In this document: positions 49,991 to 58,462 of the stretch, in pieces
How the letters are laid out: every line of letters starts with the position of its first letter
Position numbering within the stretch: position 1 is the stretch's first letter
Source: Euzebya pacifica
Lineage (GTDB): Bacteria; Actinomycetota; Nitriliruptoria; Euzebyales; Euzebyaceae
Length of the DNA stretch: 64,000 nt
Direction of reading: 5' to 3'
Assembly: GCF_003344865.1 (NCBI RefSeq)
Contig: NZ_CP031165.1
Span: 3,353,910 to 3,417,909, forward strand
Notes under the pieces: model-generated
The model's database searches: none
What the model was told of the DNA's origin: nothing
The model's input: only the letters and a program-made list of their open reading frames with translations
Position numbers and translations under genes: made by a program

Positions 49991-52057
49991 TCATCCCTCT
50001 GCACCGTCGTCACCGCCCGAGGATTCGGCCTCGGGGGACTCCTCGTTGATCTCGCGGTCACTGGCCGTGTCGCTGGCGGTCTCCGTGGGGGTCGGCGCCG
50101 TCGCGAAGGTGTTGCCGAGGCGCTGCCCGACCGGCAGGGGGATCTGCGGCGTGTGGGGCGGGATGCGCTGGTCGCGGAGGGCGAACTCCATGATGCGGCT
50201 GAACGTCGGGGCGGCGGACAGCCCGCCGTAGTGCGGGGTGGGCTCGTCGAGCATGACGGCGACGACCACCTGCGGGTCCTCCACCGGGGCGAAGCCGGCG
50301 AAGGTCGCGATCCAGGCGTCCTCCCGGTACCCACGGGCGCCCTCGAGGGGCTTCTGTGCGGTACCGGTCTTGCCACCGACGCTGTAGCCGCGGACCGCGG
50401 CCCGGCTGCCGGTGCCGACGTCGGACTCGACGACGTCGACGAGCATCTGGGCGACCGTCTCGGCCGTCTCGGCCGACACGACCTGCCGTGGTTCGGCGGT
50501 CGCGGCAGGGGTGAAGGCCCCGTCGGGGCCCACGGTGCCCTGCACCAGGCTGGGCGGGACGTAGGTGCCGTCGTTGGCGATGACGCCGAACGCCTGGGCG
50601 ACCTGCACGAGCGTCGCCGAGACACCCTGCCCGATCGCGATGGTCGGCAGGCTGGAGATCGACCAGTCGTCGACCTCGGCGAGCAGGCCGTTGGACTCAC
50701 CGGGGAAGTCGAGGCCGGTGGGGCGACCCAGGCCGAACTCGGTGACGTAGTGGTACAGCCGCTCCTCCCCCAGCGCCTGGGCGATCTTGATCGTCCCGAC
50801 GTTGGAGGACCGGGCGATGATGTCGTTGACCGACCACCAGCTGGTCGCGTGGCCGCTGGAGTCGTTGAAGACCTCCGGGCCGATGGCGATCCGATCCGCG
50901 ACCTCGAAGCTCTGGTCGGCACCGATGACGCCGTCCTCGATGGCACCGGCGATGGTGATGACCTTGTTGACCGAGCCGGGCTCGAACACGTCGGTCACGG
51001 CGCGGTTGCGGCGTGCGTAGGGTTCGGAGTCCGCGAAGGCGGTGGGGGCGACGGACGGCACGCTCGCCATGGCGAGGATCTCGCCGGTACGTGGGTCCAG
51101 CACCACCGCGGAGCCGCCGATCGCGTCGTAGGTCTCCACGGCCTCGACCAGGATCTCCTCGGTGGCGAACTGCACCTCGCGGTCGATGGTCAGCCGGATG
51201 TCGGCGCCAGCGGTGGCGGGGACGACCTCTCGGGGAGCGGCGGTGATCTCCAGCCCGCCGGGGGCACGTTCCAGCCGCAGGGTTCCGGCGACACCGGCCA
51301 GGGCCTCGTCGTACTGCAGCTCGATACCGGCCAGGCCGCTGTTGTCCACGCCGGCCCAGCCGACGACCTGGCTTGCGATCCGGTCGGCCGGGTACACCCG
51401 GTTCGGCTCCTCCAGGACACCGATGCCGGCCAGCTCCATGGCGGTGATCTCCTCACCCACGGCACGTGGCAGCTGGCGGCCGAGGAACACGAACTCCCGG
51501 TCCGCCGTCAGGTCCTCGACGAGGTCGACGACGGAGCGGCCCAGCGGCTCGGACAACCGCGACGCCAGGACATAGGGGTCGATGTCGTTCTCGGCCAGCA
51601 GCCGGGGGTTGGCGAAGATCGTTGCTGCCGACAGGCTCATGGCCAGCGGGTCGCCCTCACGATCGGTGAGCGCACCTCGGGTGGCGGGCAGGTCGACCTC
51701 GCGCTGGGTCTGACGACGTGCGAGCTCGCTGTAGTCCTCTGCGGCAACGATCTGCACGGTCACGAGGCGCCAGCCCATGAGCAGGGTCAGCAGCACGTAG
51801 ATCAGCAGCAGCGTGAACAGCCGACGGGAGCACTTGGCCCGCTGCAACGCCCTGGCGAGGGCGTCGTGGGTGGCGATGAGCAGCCCGGCGGCAAGCGACG
51901 GCGGCCGCGGGCCACGGGGACGACCTGCACCGGCGGGTGGCCGACGGGGCGAGGACGGCGCGGTGACAGTCCGTGCGCCTTGGGTGGGGGTGGGTGACGT
52001 GGTCGGCCGGGTGGTCGTCCGCGAGCGGCGGGTGCGGGTGATGGTGCCGGACGTCAC
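49991..52057 (-). CDS. ftsI: Septal penicillin-binding protein FtsI (PBP3, class B)
   Basis: A 688-residue transpeptidase with a basic disordered N-terminus (1-75) and a membrane segment at about 82-98 (FTLLLIYVLLTLLMGW). The pedestal domain begins REVDLPATRGALTDREGDPLA. The penicillin-binding domain has SVNK with the catalytic Ser near residue 362, SSN near 417-419 and KTGT near 563. An acidic low-complexity tail ends the protein. It crosslinks septal peptidoglycan with FtsW. GTG 52057 lies four bases after the stop of the ftsL-like gene. Confidence 0.97.
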   Translation of the reverse strand: MTSGTITRTRRSRTTTRPTTSPTPTQGARTVTAPSSPRRPPAGAGRPRGPRPPSLAAGLLIATHDALARALQRAKCSRRLFTLLLIYVLLTLLMGWRLVTVQIVAAEDYSELARRQTQREVDLPATRGALTDREGDPLAMSLSAATIFANPRLLAENDIDPYVLASRLSEPLGRSVVDLVEDLTADREFVFLGRQLPRAVGEEITAMELAGIGVLEEPNRVYPADRIASQVVGWAGVDNSGLAGIELQYDEALAGVAGTLRLERAPGGLEITAAPREVVPATAGADIRLTIDREVQFATEEILVEAVETYDAIGGSAVVLDPRTGEILAMASVPSVAPTAFADSEPYARRNRAVTDVFEPGSVNKVITIAGAIEDGVIGADQSFEVADRIAIGPEVFNDSSGHATSWWSVNDIIARSSNVGTIKIAQALGEERLYHYVTEFGLGRPTGLDFPGESNGLLAEVDDWSISSLPTIAIGQGVSATLVQVAQAFGVIANDGTYVPPSLVQGTVGPDGAFTPAATAEPRQVVSAETAETVAQMLVDVVESDVGTGSRAAVRGYSVGGKTGTAQKPLEGARGYREDAWIATFAGFAPVEDPQVVVAVMLDEPTPHYGGLSAAPTFSRIMEFALRDQRIPPHTPQIPLPVGQRLGNTFATAPTPTETASDTASDREINEESPEAESSGGDDGAEG

Positions 52058-52061
52058 GTGG

Positions 52062-52589
52062 TCAGCTCCCTGTCCGCACCATGGGCTTGGGCTGCGGCGC
52101 CGGCATGTCCGCCGGGTCGATCTCGAGGAATCCGGGCACCTCGGGCTCCATCAGGCCGAGCTGGCCGAGCGCGACGTCACGAACCCGGTTGGGCGACTCC
52201 AGCTGGGCGACCGCGGCGACCAGGTCGTCGTGGTGCAGCGTCAGGTCGGAGATCTCCTGCTCCAGCGCCCGGGCCTCGAAGGAGGCCTCGGCGGCAAGGG
52301 CGTTGAGGGCCACCACCCCGAGGACTCCCAGGACCACGATGGTCACGGCGAGGGCGGCGACGAGCGGTGCGGCGAGCCGGAAGGGGTCCTTGCGGCGATC
52401 GGGGACCGCCCGGACGGCTGCCCGACGACGTTCAGCGGCGGCCCGGCGGGCGTCGGCGGCCTGCTGGCTCGTCTGACCTGCAGGGCGGCCGTTCGGGGCT
52501 GTTGCCAGCCCTGCGGCGACCAGGAACGCCTCGGTTCGGGCGCGGGCGGTGGTGCTGCCACGGCGTGGCAGCTGGGCGACGGCGGTCAT
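52062..52589 (-). CDS. ftsL: FtsL-like division protein
   Basis: A 175-residue bitopic protein with a basic N-terminal tail (1-72) and one membrane segment at about 74-95 (APLVAALAVTIVVLGVLGVVAL). A short coiled coil follows (about 98-130, EARALEQEISDLTLHHDDL), then SPNRVRDVALGQLGLMEP, the usual FtsL/septum-formation-initiator end. The call rests on size, topology and its position between rsmH and ftsI rather than on strong motifs. It would bridge FtsQ and FtsW/FtsI. Confidence 0.8.
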   Translation of the reverse strand: MTAVAQLPRRGSTTARARTEAFLVAAGLATAPNGRPAGQTSQQAADARRAAAERRRAAVRAVPDRRKDPFRLAAPLVAALAVTIVVLGVLGVVALNALAAEASFEARALEQEISDLTLHHDDLVAAVAQLESPNRVRDVALGQLGLMEPEVPGFLEIDPADMPAPQPKPMVRTGS

Positions 52590-52595
52590 CCGGCG

Positions 52596-53663
52596 TCACC
52601 GGGTCCCGAGCTGGTCGTCGTCAGGGGTCTCGTCCCCGGAGAGACGTTCCACGACCCGCAGCGTCGCCGATCGGGCGCGCGGGTTGGCAGCCACCTCTTC
52701 CTCGGAGGGGCGCTCACCCTTGCGGCTGACGTGGGAGAGGAGGGGGACGCGACCGCAGCCGCACACCGGGAGACCCGGAGGGCAGATGCAGCCATCGGCC
52801 GCGTCGGAGAAGAACCGTTTGGCAATACGGTCCTCCAGGCTGTGATAGGCGAGCGTGGCGATGCGACCGCCACGATCGGAGGTGTTGGCGGTGCGCCCGC
52901 CCCGGCCGTCGACGTCACCGTCGCGGGGGGATGTTCCGGGGGCGGGCGCCGCCAGCTCCAGTGCCTGGGGAAGGGAGGCACCGAAGCGTTCGAGCTCTGA
53001 GTTGACCGCGATCCGCAGGCCCTGGAAGGACCGGGTGGCGGGGTGGATGCCCTTGGCGCGATCCTTGCGGCGCTGCGTACGGGGCATGGCCTGGGCGATC
53101 AGGTCGGCAAGGCCGACCGTGGTCGTGAAGGGACGGTTGGCGACGATCGCCTGGGCGATCCGTCGTGCGTGGGACTCCTCGCCGTACTCCGAGAGGATCC
53201 GCTCCAGCTCGGTCTCGCTGGCGGCGTTGACGAACTCCGCAGCGGTGGTCGGCGACGTGGTGTCCATGCGCATGTCGAGCGGCCCGAAGGCACGGAAGGA
53301 GAAGCCCCTCCCGGGCGTGTCGAGCTGCATGGAGGACACACCGAGGTCGTAGAGCACACCCATGAGGGGCCCGTGCTGGGCGACGACCGGGGCAACGTGT
53401 TCGGTGAACTCGTCGAAGGGGGCGTGCACGAGGGTGACGCGGTCGGCGAAGGCCGACAGGCGACGACGGGCCAGGTCCAGCGCGTCGGGATCACGATCGA
53501 AGCCGACGAGGTGGGTGTTGGGGCCGCTGGCGGCCAGCAGGCGGGCGGCGTGGCCGGCCGCGCCGAGGGTGCAGTCGACGAGGACCGCGGGGCGGTCGTC
53601 GGTGACGGCGAGGAGGTCGACGATGCGGTCGACCATGACGGGATCGTGGGGTGCGCTGGCCAT
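52596..53663 (-). CDS. rsmH: 16S rRNA (cytosine-1402-N4)-methyltransferase RsmH
   Basis: A 355-residue SAM-dependent enzyme (MraW). HDPVMVDRIVDLL starts the protein, VDCTLGAAGHAARLL is motif I, and VGFDRDPDALDLA and VLYDLGVSSMQLD are active-site motifs. GFSFRAFGPLDMRMD, RIAQAIVANRP and the C-terminal LAYHSLEDRIAKRFF are also characteristic. An insert near residues 245-275 is Asp/Gly-rich. ATG 53663 is preferred over upstream starts because the HDPVM block follows at once. It ends seven bases before the ftsL-like start. Confidence 0.97.
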   Translation of the reverse strand: MASAPHDPVMVDRIVDLLAVTDDRPAVLVDCTLGAAGHAARLLAASGPNTHLVGFDRDPDALDLARRRLSAFADRVTLVHAPFDEFTEHVAPVVAQHGPLMGVLYDLGVSSMQLDTPGRGFSFRAFGPLDMRMDTTSPTTAAEFVNAASETELERILSEYGEESHARRIAQAIVANRPFTTTVGLADLIAQAMPRTQRRKDRAKGIHPATRSFQGLRIAVNSELERFGASLPQALELAAPAPGTSPRDGDVDGRGGRTANTSDRGGRIATLAYHSLEDRIAKRFFSDAADGCICPPGLPVCGCGRVPLLSHVSRKGERPSEEEVAANPRARSATLRVVERLSGDETPDDDQLGTR

Positions 53664-53722
53664 GACTCTCGGGTGGATCCTCGGTCGGTGGGCGCGACGC
53701 GGACGGTGCCAGGACGGGGCGA

Positions 53723-53860
53723 TCAGCTGAACAGCCACAGTGCCACCCCTCCCGAGATCAGCAGCGAGCCGGCCAGGGGTGCCACGACGGCGGCACGACG
53801 CGTGGGAACCCCGGCGTCGACGAGGCCGAGCCGATCCAACGGGCGATACGAGGTCTGCAC
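53723..53860 (-). CDS. 45-residue single-span membrane protein between mraZ and rsmH
   Basis: GTG at 53860 has an ideal AGGAG five bases upstream, and that AGGAG overlaps the mraZ stop region, so it should be well translated right after mraZ. The protein has a basic or neutral start and one membrane segment at about residues 24-43 (AVVAPLAGSLLISGGVALWL). Nothing longer is lost, since it fits exactly between two division genes. I know no named protein of this type in this slot, and a small divisome accessory is a reasonable guess. Confidence 0.6.
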   Translation of the reverse strand: MQTSYRPLDRLGLVDAGVPTRRAAVVAPLAGSLLISGGVALWLFS

Positions 53861-53868
53861 CTGGGCTC

Positions 53869-54324
53869 CTAGAAGATGTTGATGTCGAACTCGGCGGACA
53901 GTTCGGCGAGGTTGGACAGGCCGCCGCCCTCGTACTCGTCCCAGCGCCCGGCGTCCCAGATCTCCACACGGGTCACGGCACCGACGACGGCGACGTCCTT
54001 GTCCAGGCGTGCGTACTCCCGCAGGTCCTGCGGGATGGAGATACGACCCTGCTTGTCGAGGGTCTGCGGTTCGGCGTTGCTGGCCACGAGTCGGGTGAAC
54101 AGTCGCTCTCGCGGGTTGGAGGTCTTCAGCGAGCGGAGGGTGGTCAGCGTCTTCTTCCACTCCGACGTCGTCTGCAGCGTGAGGCAGTTGTCGTAGCCGA
54201 TCGTCATGACCATTCCTTCCTTCAGTAGCTCGCGAAAGGTGGCGGGCAACACCAACCGACCCTTGGTGTCCATCGCGTGGTGATGGGTTCCAAGGAACTC
54301 GGCGCTGTCGTCCTGTTCCTCCAC
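53869..54324 (-). CDS. mraZ: Transcriptional regulator MraZ
   Basis: A 151-residue protein with two AbrB-like DNA-binding half domains, each with the DxxGR signature: DTKGRLVLPATFREL near residue 20 and DKQGRISIPQDLREY near 95. MraZ forms rings and binds repeats upstream of its own operon to regulate the dcw cluster. GTG at 54324 is chosen for its AAGGAGAAC upstream and the MEEQDDSAEFLG start. It heads the leftward division operon. The N-terminal HHHAMDTKGR stretch is typical. Confidence 0.93.
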   Translation of the reverse strand: MEEQDDSAEFLGTHHHAMDTKGRLVLPATFRELLKEGMVMTIGYDNCLTLQTTSEWKKTLTTLRSLKTSNPRERLFTRLVASNAEPQTLDKQGRISIPQDLREYARLDKDVAVVGAVTRVEIWDAGRWDEYEGGGLSNLAELSAEFDINIF

Positions 54325-54760
54325 TGTTCTCCTTCTGCACCCACTGTGCCCCACCACCCCCACCGGGTCAACCACACGACCCCACTTCTCTTCACTCTTC
54401 TTAACAGTAGTTGCAAAACTGCAGGTCAACGCGGTGGTGGAAGGTGGGTGGCCTCGCACCTGCGATGCCGTTGAGGCGTCCAGGACGGCCGTCCTGGACG
54501 CCGCCGAGGGCCTTTCGCGACCTCGGCGGGGGCGTGCGGGGGCGTCGGGGGGTCCTGGTGGGGGGCCCGTGGGGCTGGGTGGGGGACGTCGCACCCCGGT
54601 GGTGGGGGACGGTGGGAGGACGGTCCGCCCCCTCCCCCGCCAGCTCCGCTCCGCACGCCGGAACAAAAAGATTGGAGTCCGGCAGGAAACCCGACGAGCT
54701 TTGGCGAATACTGTTCATAGCGGCGCCCTTGGCGGGAGCGCCCTCTCCTAAAGGCGGGAG
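54325..54760. promoter_or_regulatory. mraZ upstream region, no gene seen
   Basis: This stretch should hold the promoter of the leftward mraZ operon. Bases about 54380-54425 are the least GC-rich part and include CTTCTTAACAGTAGTTGC, a likely promoter area. Direct T/G-rich repeats (GTGGGG type) lie at 54330-54360, near where MraZ boxes are expected. Frames within are proline/arginine-rich shadows. Bases 54731-54740 and 54753-54762 are identical (GGCGGGAGCG). Confidence 0.4.
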
Positions 54761-54804
54761 CGAAGAGCCGGTCCCACGGCGGGGGCCGGCTCTTCGGCTT
54801 TTTT
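54761..54804 (+). terminator. Strong rho-independent terminator, rightward
   Basis: Bases 54761-54771 pair with 54786-54796 (11 bp), and the run GCTTTTTT ends at 54804. It is the only hairpin with a real T run that I saw in the window. No protein gene ends in front of it on this strand, so it may end a small RNA. Confidence 0.85.
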
Positions 54805-54826
54805 GTCAGCCGACCCCTCGGCGCCC

Positions 54827-54874
54827 GTCACCGTGTCGGCGAACCGGCCACATGTCGTGATTGGGCGACACGCG
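54827..54874. repeat. 48-bp direct repeat, copy 1
   Basis: Begins GTCACCGTGTCGGCGAAC and ends GGGCGACACGCG. It matches 54900-54947 with a single C/G mismatch. Within it, TGTCG and CGACA form a short inverted repeat. Confidence 0.9.
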
Positions 54875-54899
54875 ACCGCGCTGTTCGGGCGACTACCCG

Positions 54900-54947
54900 G
54901 TCACCGTGTCGGCGAACGGGCCACATGTCGTGATTGGGCGACACGCG
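54900..54947. repeat. 48-bp direct repeat, copy 2
   Basis: Second copy, 73 bases after the first, with one mismatch. It lies between the terminator at 54761-54804 and the 3' end of the leftward peptidase gene. Confidence 0.9.
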
Positions 54948-54982
54948 TCCGGGAGGGGGGTGGGCGGGGCCGGGCAACGCGA

Positions 54983-55014
54983 ACGCCCCCTCCGCCGTGG
55001 GGCGAAGGGGGCGT
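54983..55014. terminator. 9-bp hairpin after the peptidase gene
   Basis: Bases 54983-54991 pair with 55006-55014. It lies 15 bases past the stop of the leftward gene 55029..56462. Confidence 0.6.
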
Positions 55015-55028
55015 GGGTACTGGTCGGG

Positions 55029-56462
55029 CTAGTAGCTGGCCGTCCCGTTCACCGTGCTGCGCTCGGCGCGGGAGTCCAGCAGGAGGGGGATGACGTTCTT
55101 GGACTGCTGGGCCATCGGGAAGACGGCCTGGTCGCCGTCGACGGTCCAGTCGACCTCGTGCAGGCCGAGGACGCCGGTCAGCGTCCCGTGCACCCCCTCG
55201 GCCTTGGTCAGCGCGGAGGCCGGGATGCGGTATTCCTCGGCGCCGGGGTCGTCGAAGGTCTGGGGCTGCAACGACGCGAGGCTGGTGCTGGGGTGGGCCT
55301 CGTCCTGGCCGTCGAACCACACCGTCCCCTGGGCAGCGCCGTCCTCGGCACGGCGGACCGGGGCACCGGCGGTGATCGCCATGGACGCCTCACCCTTCTC
55401 GGAGAGGTGGCGGATCGCGGCGTCCATCACCACGCGCTGCGACGCGACGCGGCGGAACAGGTTGTTGGTGGCCTCCGACGGGTCGTGGGGGCGGGCGGAG
55501 ACGGCCGACTCGACCAGGATGCCCATGGCGTTGCGCAGGCCCGTGGCGTTGCGGGCGATCCCGTCGTCCCAGTCGCCGGCGGTCTGGACACCGGTGGGCG
55601 CGCCGACGGGCGTCTGCAGCGGGCCGTAGTTGGGGCCAACCTTGGCCAGGCCGTACTCGTCGGCGGTGTAGCCAGCGGCCTCGCAGTCGGCCTTGATGTA
55701 GTCCAGGCAGAACTCCTTGGCGCCGGCCCGGACCTGCTCGTCGACGTTGAGGTTGCGGGGCCACAGGTAGAGGACGTCGTCGTCGTAGAGCACCGGCTGA
55801 CCGGGGCCGTACTCGTGGTGGTCCACGATCATGTACGGACGCCACACGTTGCCTGCCTCGGCGTAGGCACGGGCCTCGCGCGTCCGCAGGTTCAGGTGGT
55901 CGCGGTTGATGTCGGTCACGCCGTTCTCGCGTGCGTTGCGCTGCCGACCACGGGGGTTGGCCGTCGGGGTGACGATGATGTTCACCTTCGACAGCAGCTC
56001 CAACAGCGTGGGGTCGGTGGTGAAGGCGAGGTCACGGATCAGCTCGATCCCGGCCTCGCGACCTGCCGGCTCGTTGCCGTGCTGGGAGCAGAGGATGTAG
56101 ACCGTCGGCCGCGTGCCCGGCGTCGCGACGTCACCCGTGTGGTCGGTGCCGAAGGCGAACAGGTGCACCGGCAGGGTGCCCTCGCTCCCGTCGCGCCGTA
56201 CGCAGTCGTCGAGGTCGGTCTGGCCGATGACGTCCATCGTGAACCGGTTCGGCGACTTCGGGCCGAGGATGGAGTCGAAGAAGTCGAGCTCGGCGGCGTG
56301 GCTGGTCCAGCCGGTCCGGCCCCCGGCCTCGAAGGGCGTCTGCGGGGCGGAGCCATCCTGGGCGAACGCAGGCGCGCTCAGCAGGGTGGGCAGGGAGAAC
56401 GCGCCGGCGGCAGCCGCGCTGGAAGCGGCGCGGCCGAGGAACATGCGTCGGGAGAGCGACAT
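55029..56462 (-). CDS. Tat-exported M14-type metallocarboxypeptidase
   Basis: A 477-residue precursor with a Tat signal (SRRMFLGRAASSAAAAGAFS) and a cleavage site near residue 35 (AFA). The peptidase domain (about 45-330) has zinc ligands in CSQHGNEPAGREA (His and Glu) and later VDHHEYGP (His). Also seen are the TPTANPRGRQRNARENG and DINRDHLNL motifs and a probable catalytic Glu in MGILVESA. The C-terminal 140 residues form a beta-rich accessory domain. Substrate could be peptide or cell wall peptide. It is the last gene of the leftward fatty acid/serC run. Confidence 0.88.
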   Translation of the reverse strand: MSLSRRMFLGRAASSAAAAGAFSLPTLLSAPAFAQDGSAPQTPFEAGGRTGWTSHAAELDFFDSILGPKSPNRFTMDVIGQTDLDDCVRRDGSEGTLPVHLFAFGTDHTGDVATPGTRPTVYILCSQHGNEPAGREAGIELIRDLAFTTDPTLLELLSKVNIIVTPTANPRGRQRNARENGVTDINRDHLNLRTREARAYAEAGNVWRPYMIVDHHEYGPGQPVLYDDDVLYLWPRNLNVDEQVRAGAKEFCLDYIKADCEAAGYTADEYGLAKVGPNYGPLQTPVGAPTGVQTAGDWDDGIARNATGLRNAMGILVESAVSARPHDPSEATNNLFRRVASQRVVMDAAIRHLSEKGEASMAITAGAPVRRAEDGAAQGTVWFDGQDEAHPSTSLASLQPQTFDDPGAEEYRIPASALTKAEGVHGTLTGVLGLHEVDWTVDGDQAVFPMAQQSKNVIPLLLDSRAERSTVNGTASY

Positions 56463-56549
56463 CGGTCGGGTGACCTTTCGAGGAGCAGGAGGGGACGTCC
56501 TGCTCTGGGTTCGACGTCGCGACGTCGAACTCCTCCCCCGGACCGGTCG

Positions 56550-57665
56550 CTACGCGGTCAACGCCTCGACGACGTGGTCGATGGAGGCGAGCAGCTGCTC
56601 GACGTCGGCGGTGTCGACCGCGGGGAAGACGCCCAGGCGCAGCTGGTTGCGGCCGAGCTTGCGGTAGGCCTCGGTGTCGAGGATGCCGTTGGCCCGCAGG
56701 ATGCTGGAGACCTGGGAGGCGTCGATGGCGTCGTCGAGGTCGACGGTGCAGACCACCGGCGAGCGGTCGGCCGGGTCGGCCACGAACGGGGTCGCCCAGT
56801 CGCGGTCCTCGGCCCAGCCGTAGACCAGGCCGGACTTCTCGCGGCAGTCCTCGGCGACGGCGGACAGGCCACCCTCACCCAGCAGCCACTCCACGGAGTC
56901 GGCGAGGAGGAACAGCGAGGACACGGCCGGCGTGTTGTAGGTCTGGTCCTTGGCGGAGTTGTCCAGCACGATCGACAGGTCCAGGGACGGCGGCGTCGGC
57001 CGACCCGTTGCACGGATGCCGCCGATGCGGGCCTGCGCCGCCGGCGACAGCAGGGCGACACACAGGCCGCCCTCGGCGCCGAAGGCCTTCTGGGGAGAGA
57101 AGTAGTAGGCGTCGACCTCGGTGGGGTCGAACTCGATCGCGCCGGCCCCGGAGGTGGCGTCGACCAGGACCAGGCCGTTTCCGGCCGGACGCGTGACCGG
57201 CATGGTCACGCCGGTCGAGGTCTCGTTGTGGGTCAACGCGTAGACGTCGACACCCTCGATCCGCTCCATCGTCGGGTGGGTGCCCACCTCGGACTCCACC
57301 GTGACGGGCGACTCCAGGTGCGGGGCGATCTCGGCGGACTTGGCGAACTTGGAGGAGAACTCGCCGAACACGGCGTGCGCCGAGCGCTGCTCGATCAGGC
57401 CGTAGCAGGCCGCGTCCCAGAAGAAGGTCGCCCCACCGTTGGTGACCGCGACCTCGTAGTCCTCGGGCAGGCCGAAGTACGCCTTCATCCCCGAGCGGAT
57501 CCGCCCCACGATGTCCTTGACCGCAGGCTTGCGGTGCGAGGTGCCGAGGATGGTCGGGCCGGCCGCAGCGAGGCGGTCGACTGACTCCTGGCGCACCTTG
57601 GAGGGGCCGCAACCGAAGCGGCCGTCGGCGGGAAGCAGGTCGGCGGGAATGGTGATGTCGCTCAT
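56550..57665 (-). CDS. serC: Phosphoserine aminotransferase
   Basis: A 371-residue PLP enzyme that makes 3-phosphoserine from phosphohydroxypyruvate and glutamate in serine synthesis. RFGCGPSKVR starts the catalytic part, followed by GTSHRKPAVKDIV, NGGATFFWDAACYG, VDATSGAGA, and the PLP lysine in YYFSPQKAFGAEGG. The C-terminal region LRLGVFPAVDTADVEQLL closes the fold. It belongs to the actinobacterial SerC type. ATG 57665 starts MSDITIPADLLPADG. It lies 81 bases after the acyltransferase gene, possibly co-transcribed. Confidence 0.96.
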   Translation of the reverse strand: MSDITIPADLLPADGRFGCGPSKVRQESVDRLAAAGPTILGTSHRKPAVKDIVGRIRSGMKAYFGLPEDYEVAVTNGGATFFWDAACYGLIEQRSAHAVFGEFSSKFAKSAEIAPHLESPVTVESEVGTHPTMERIEGVDVYALTHNETSTGVTMPVTRPAGNGLVLVDATSGAGAIEFDPTEVDAYYFSPQKAFGAEGGLCVALLSPAAQARIGGIRATGRPTPPSLDLSIVLDNSAKDQTYNTPAVSSLFLLADSVEWLLGEGGLSAVAEDCREKSGLVYGWAEDRDWATPFVADPADRSPVVCTVDLDDAIDASQVSSILRANGILDTEAYRKLGRNQLRLGVFPAVDTADVEQLLASIDHVVEALTA

Positions 57666-57745
57666 CGCCGTCAGGGTAGACGACGCCGGCAGCCCCACCC
57701 GACGGGCCAACGGTGCCAACCGGGCAGTGACGCCGGGCCACCCGG

Positions 57746-58462
57746 TCAGCTGTCGGGGATCTCCGCGAACCCGTCGGCGAGCGGCTGGCCGCACAGCGAC
57801 GCCACCTGCTCGTGGACCGCGGCGGTGGCCTGCCGCCGGGACCGGGGCGAGTCGTCGGGCAGGTGGACGGCCTCGCCGAAGTGCACGCCCACGACGCCCC
57901 TGTGCGGGCGCTGCATCGACGGACGTGCCTGGCCGCGGGGCCAGACCTCCGCCATGCCGGTCATCCCGACGGGGACGATCGGCACGTCGGCTGCCGCAGC
58001 CATGCGCGCCATGCCGGACCGGAAGCGGTACAGCCGACCGTCCGTCGACCGGGTGCCCTCGGGGAAGATGCCGATCAGCGCCCCCGCCCGCAGCAACGTC
58101 ACCGCGACGTCGAGGGCGCTGAGGTCGGCGCTGCCGCGCTCGACGGGGATCATGCCCATGGCGACGTTGTAGCGGCCCGACAGCCCCTCGGCGAGGGAGG
58201 CCTTGCCGAAGAAGCGCATCGGTCGCGGGCTGGCCGCGCCCATGGCGAAGTGGTCGAGGAAGGAGCGGTGGTTGGCGGCGAGCAGCGCCCCTCCCGAGGA
58301 CGGCACCTGTCCCGTCCCGGTCACGGTGGCGCGCAGCCACCACAGCACGGTGGGGCCCATCACGGCATGGCTGATCCGCATGGGTGGGGTCGTCGGCCCG
58401 TCCCCTGCGACGCCTGCGCCCGGATCGGAGGGGGTCCGGCCCTCGGCGTCGGCCTGACTCAC
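57746..58462 (-). CDS. PlsC-type 1-acylglycerol-3-phosphate acyltransferase
   Basis: A 238-residue acyltransferase with the HX4D motif NHRSFLDHF and the FPEGTRS motif of the PlsC family, plus RFFGKASLAEG and VPIVPVGMTGM between and after them. It should move an acyl chain from acyl-ACP or acyl-CoA to a lysophospholipid. It follows fabG with a GTGA overlap (58459-58462), tying it to the fatty acid genes. GTG 58462 is used; the first 30 residues are weakly conserved. Confidence 0.88.
   Translation of the reverse strand: MSQADAEGRTPSDPGAGVAGDGPTTPPMRISHAVMGPTVLWWLRATVTGTGQVPSSGGALLAANHRSFLDHFAMGAASPRPMRFFGKASLAEGLSGRYNVAMGMIPVERGSADLSALDVAVTLLRAGALIGIFPEGTRSTDGRLYRFRSGMARMAAAADVPIVPVGMTGMAEVWPRGQARPSMQRPHRGVVGVHFGEAVHLPDDSPRSRRQATAAVHEQVASLCGQPLADGFAEIPDS

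Noticed and set aside
46999-50049. A rightward open frame of over 1,000 codons opposite murF and murE
   Set aside because: It is a composition artefact of high-GC coding DNA (Gly/Asp/Val/Arg-rich, no domain); murF and murE on the other strand are certain.
54640-54804. A known riboswitch class before the terminator
   Set aside because: The two GGCGGGAGCG boxes do not fit any riboswitch consensus that I can recall with confidence, so I left it as an unassigned RNA candidate.
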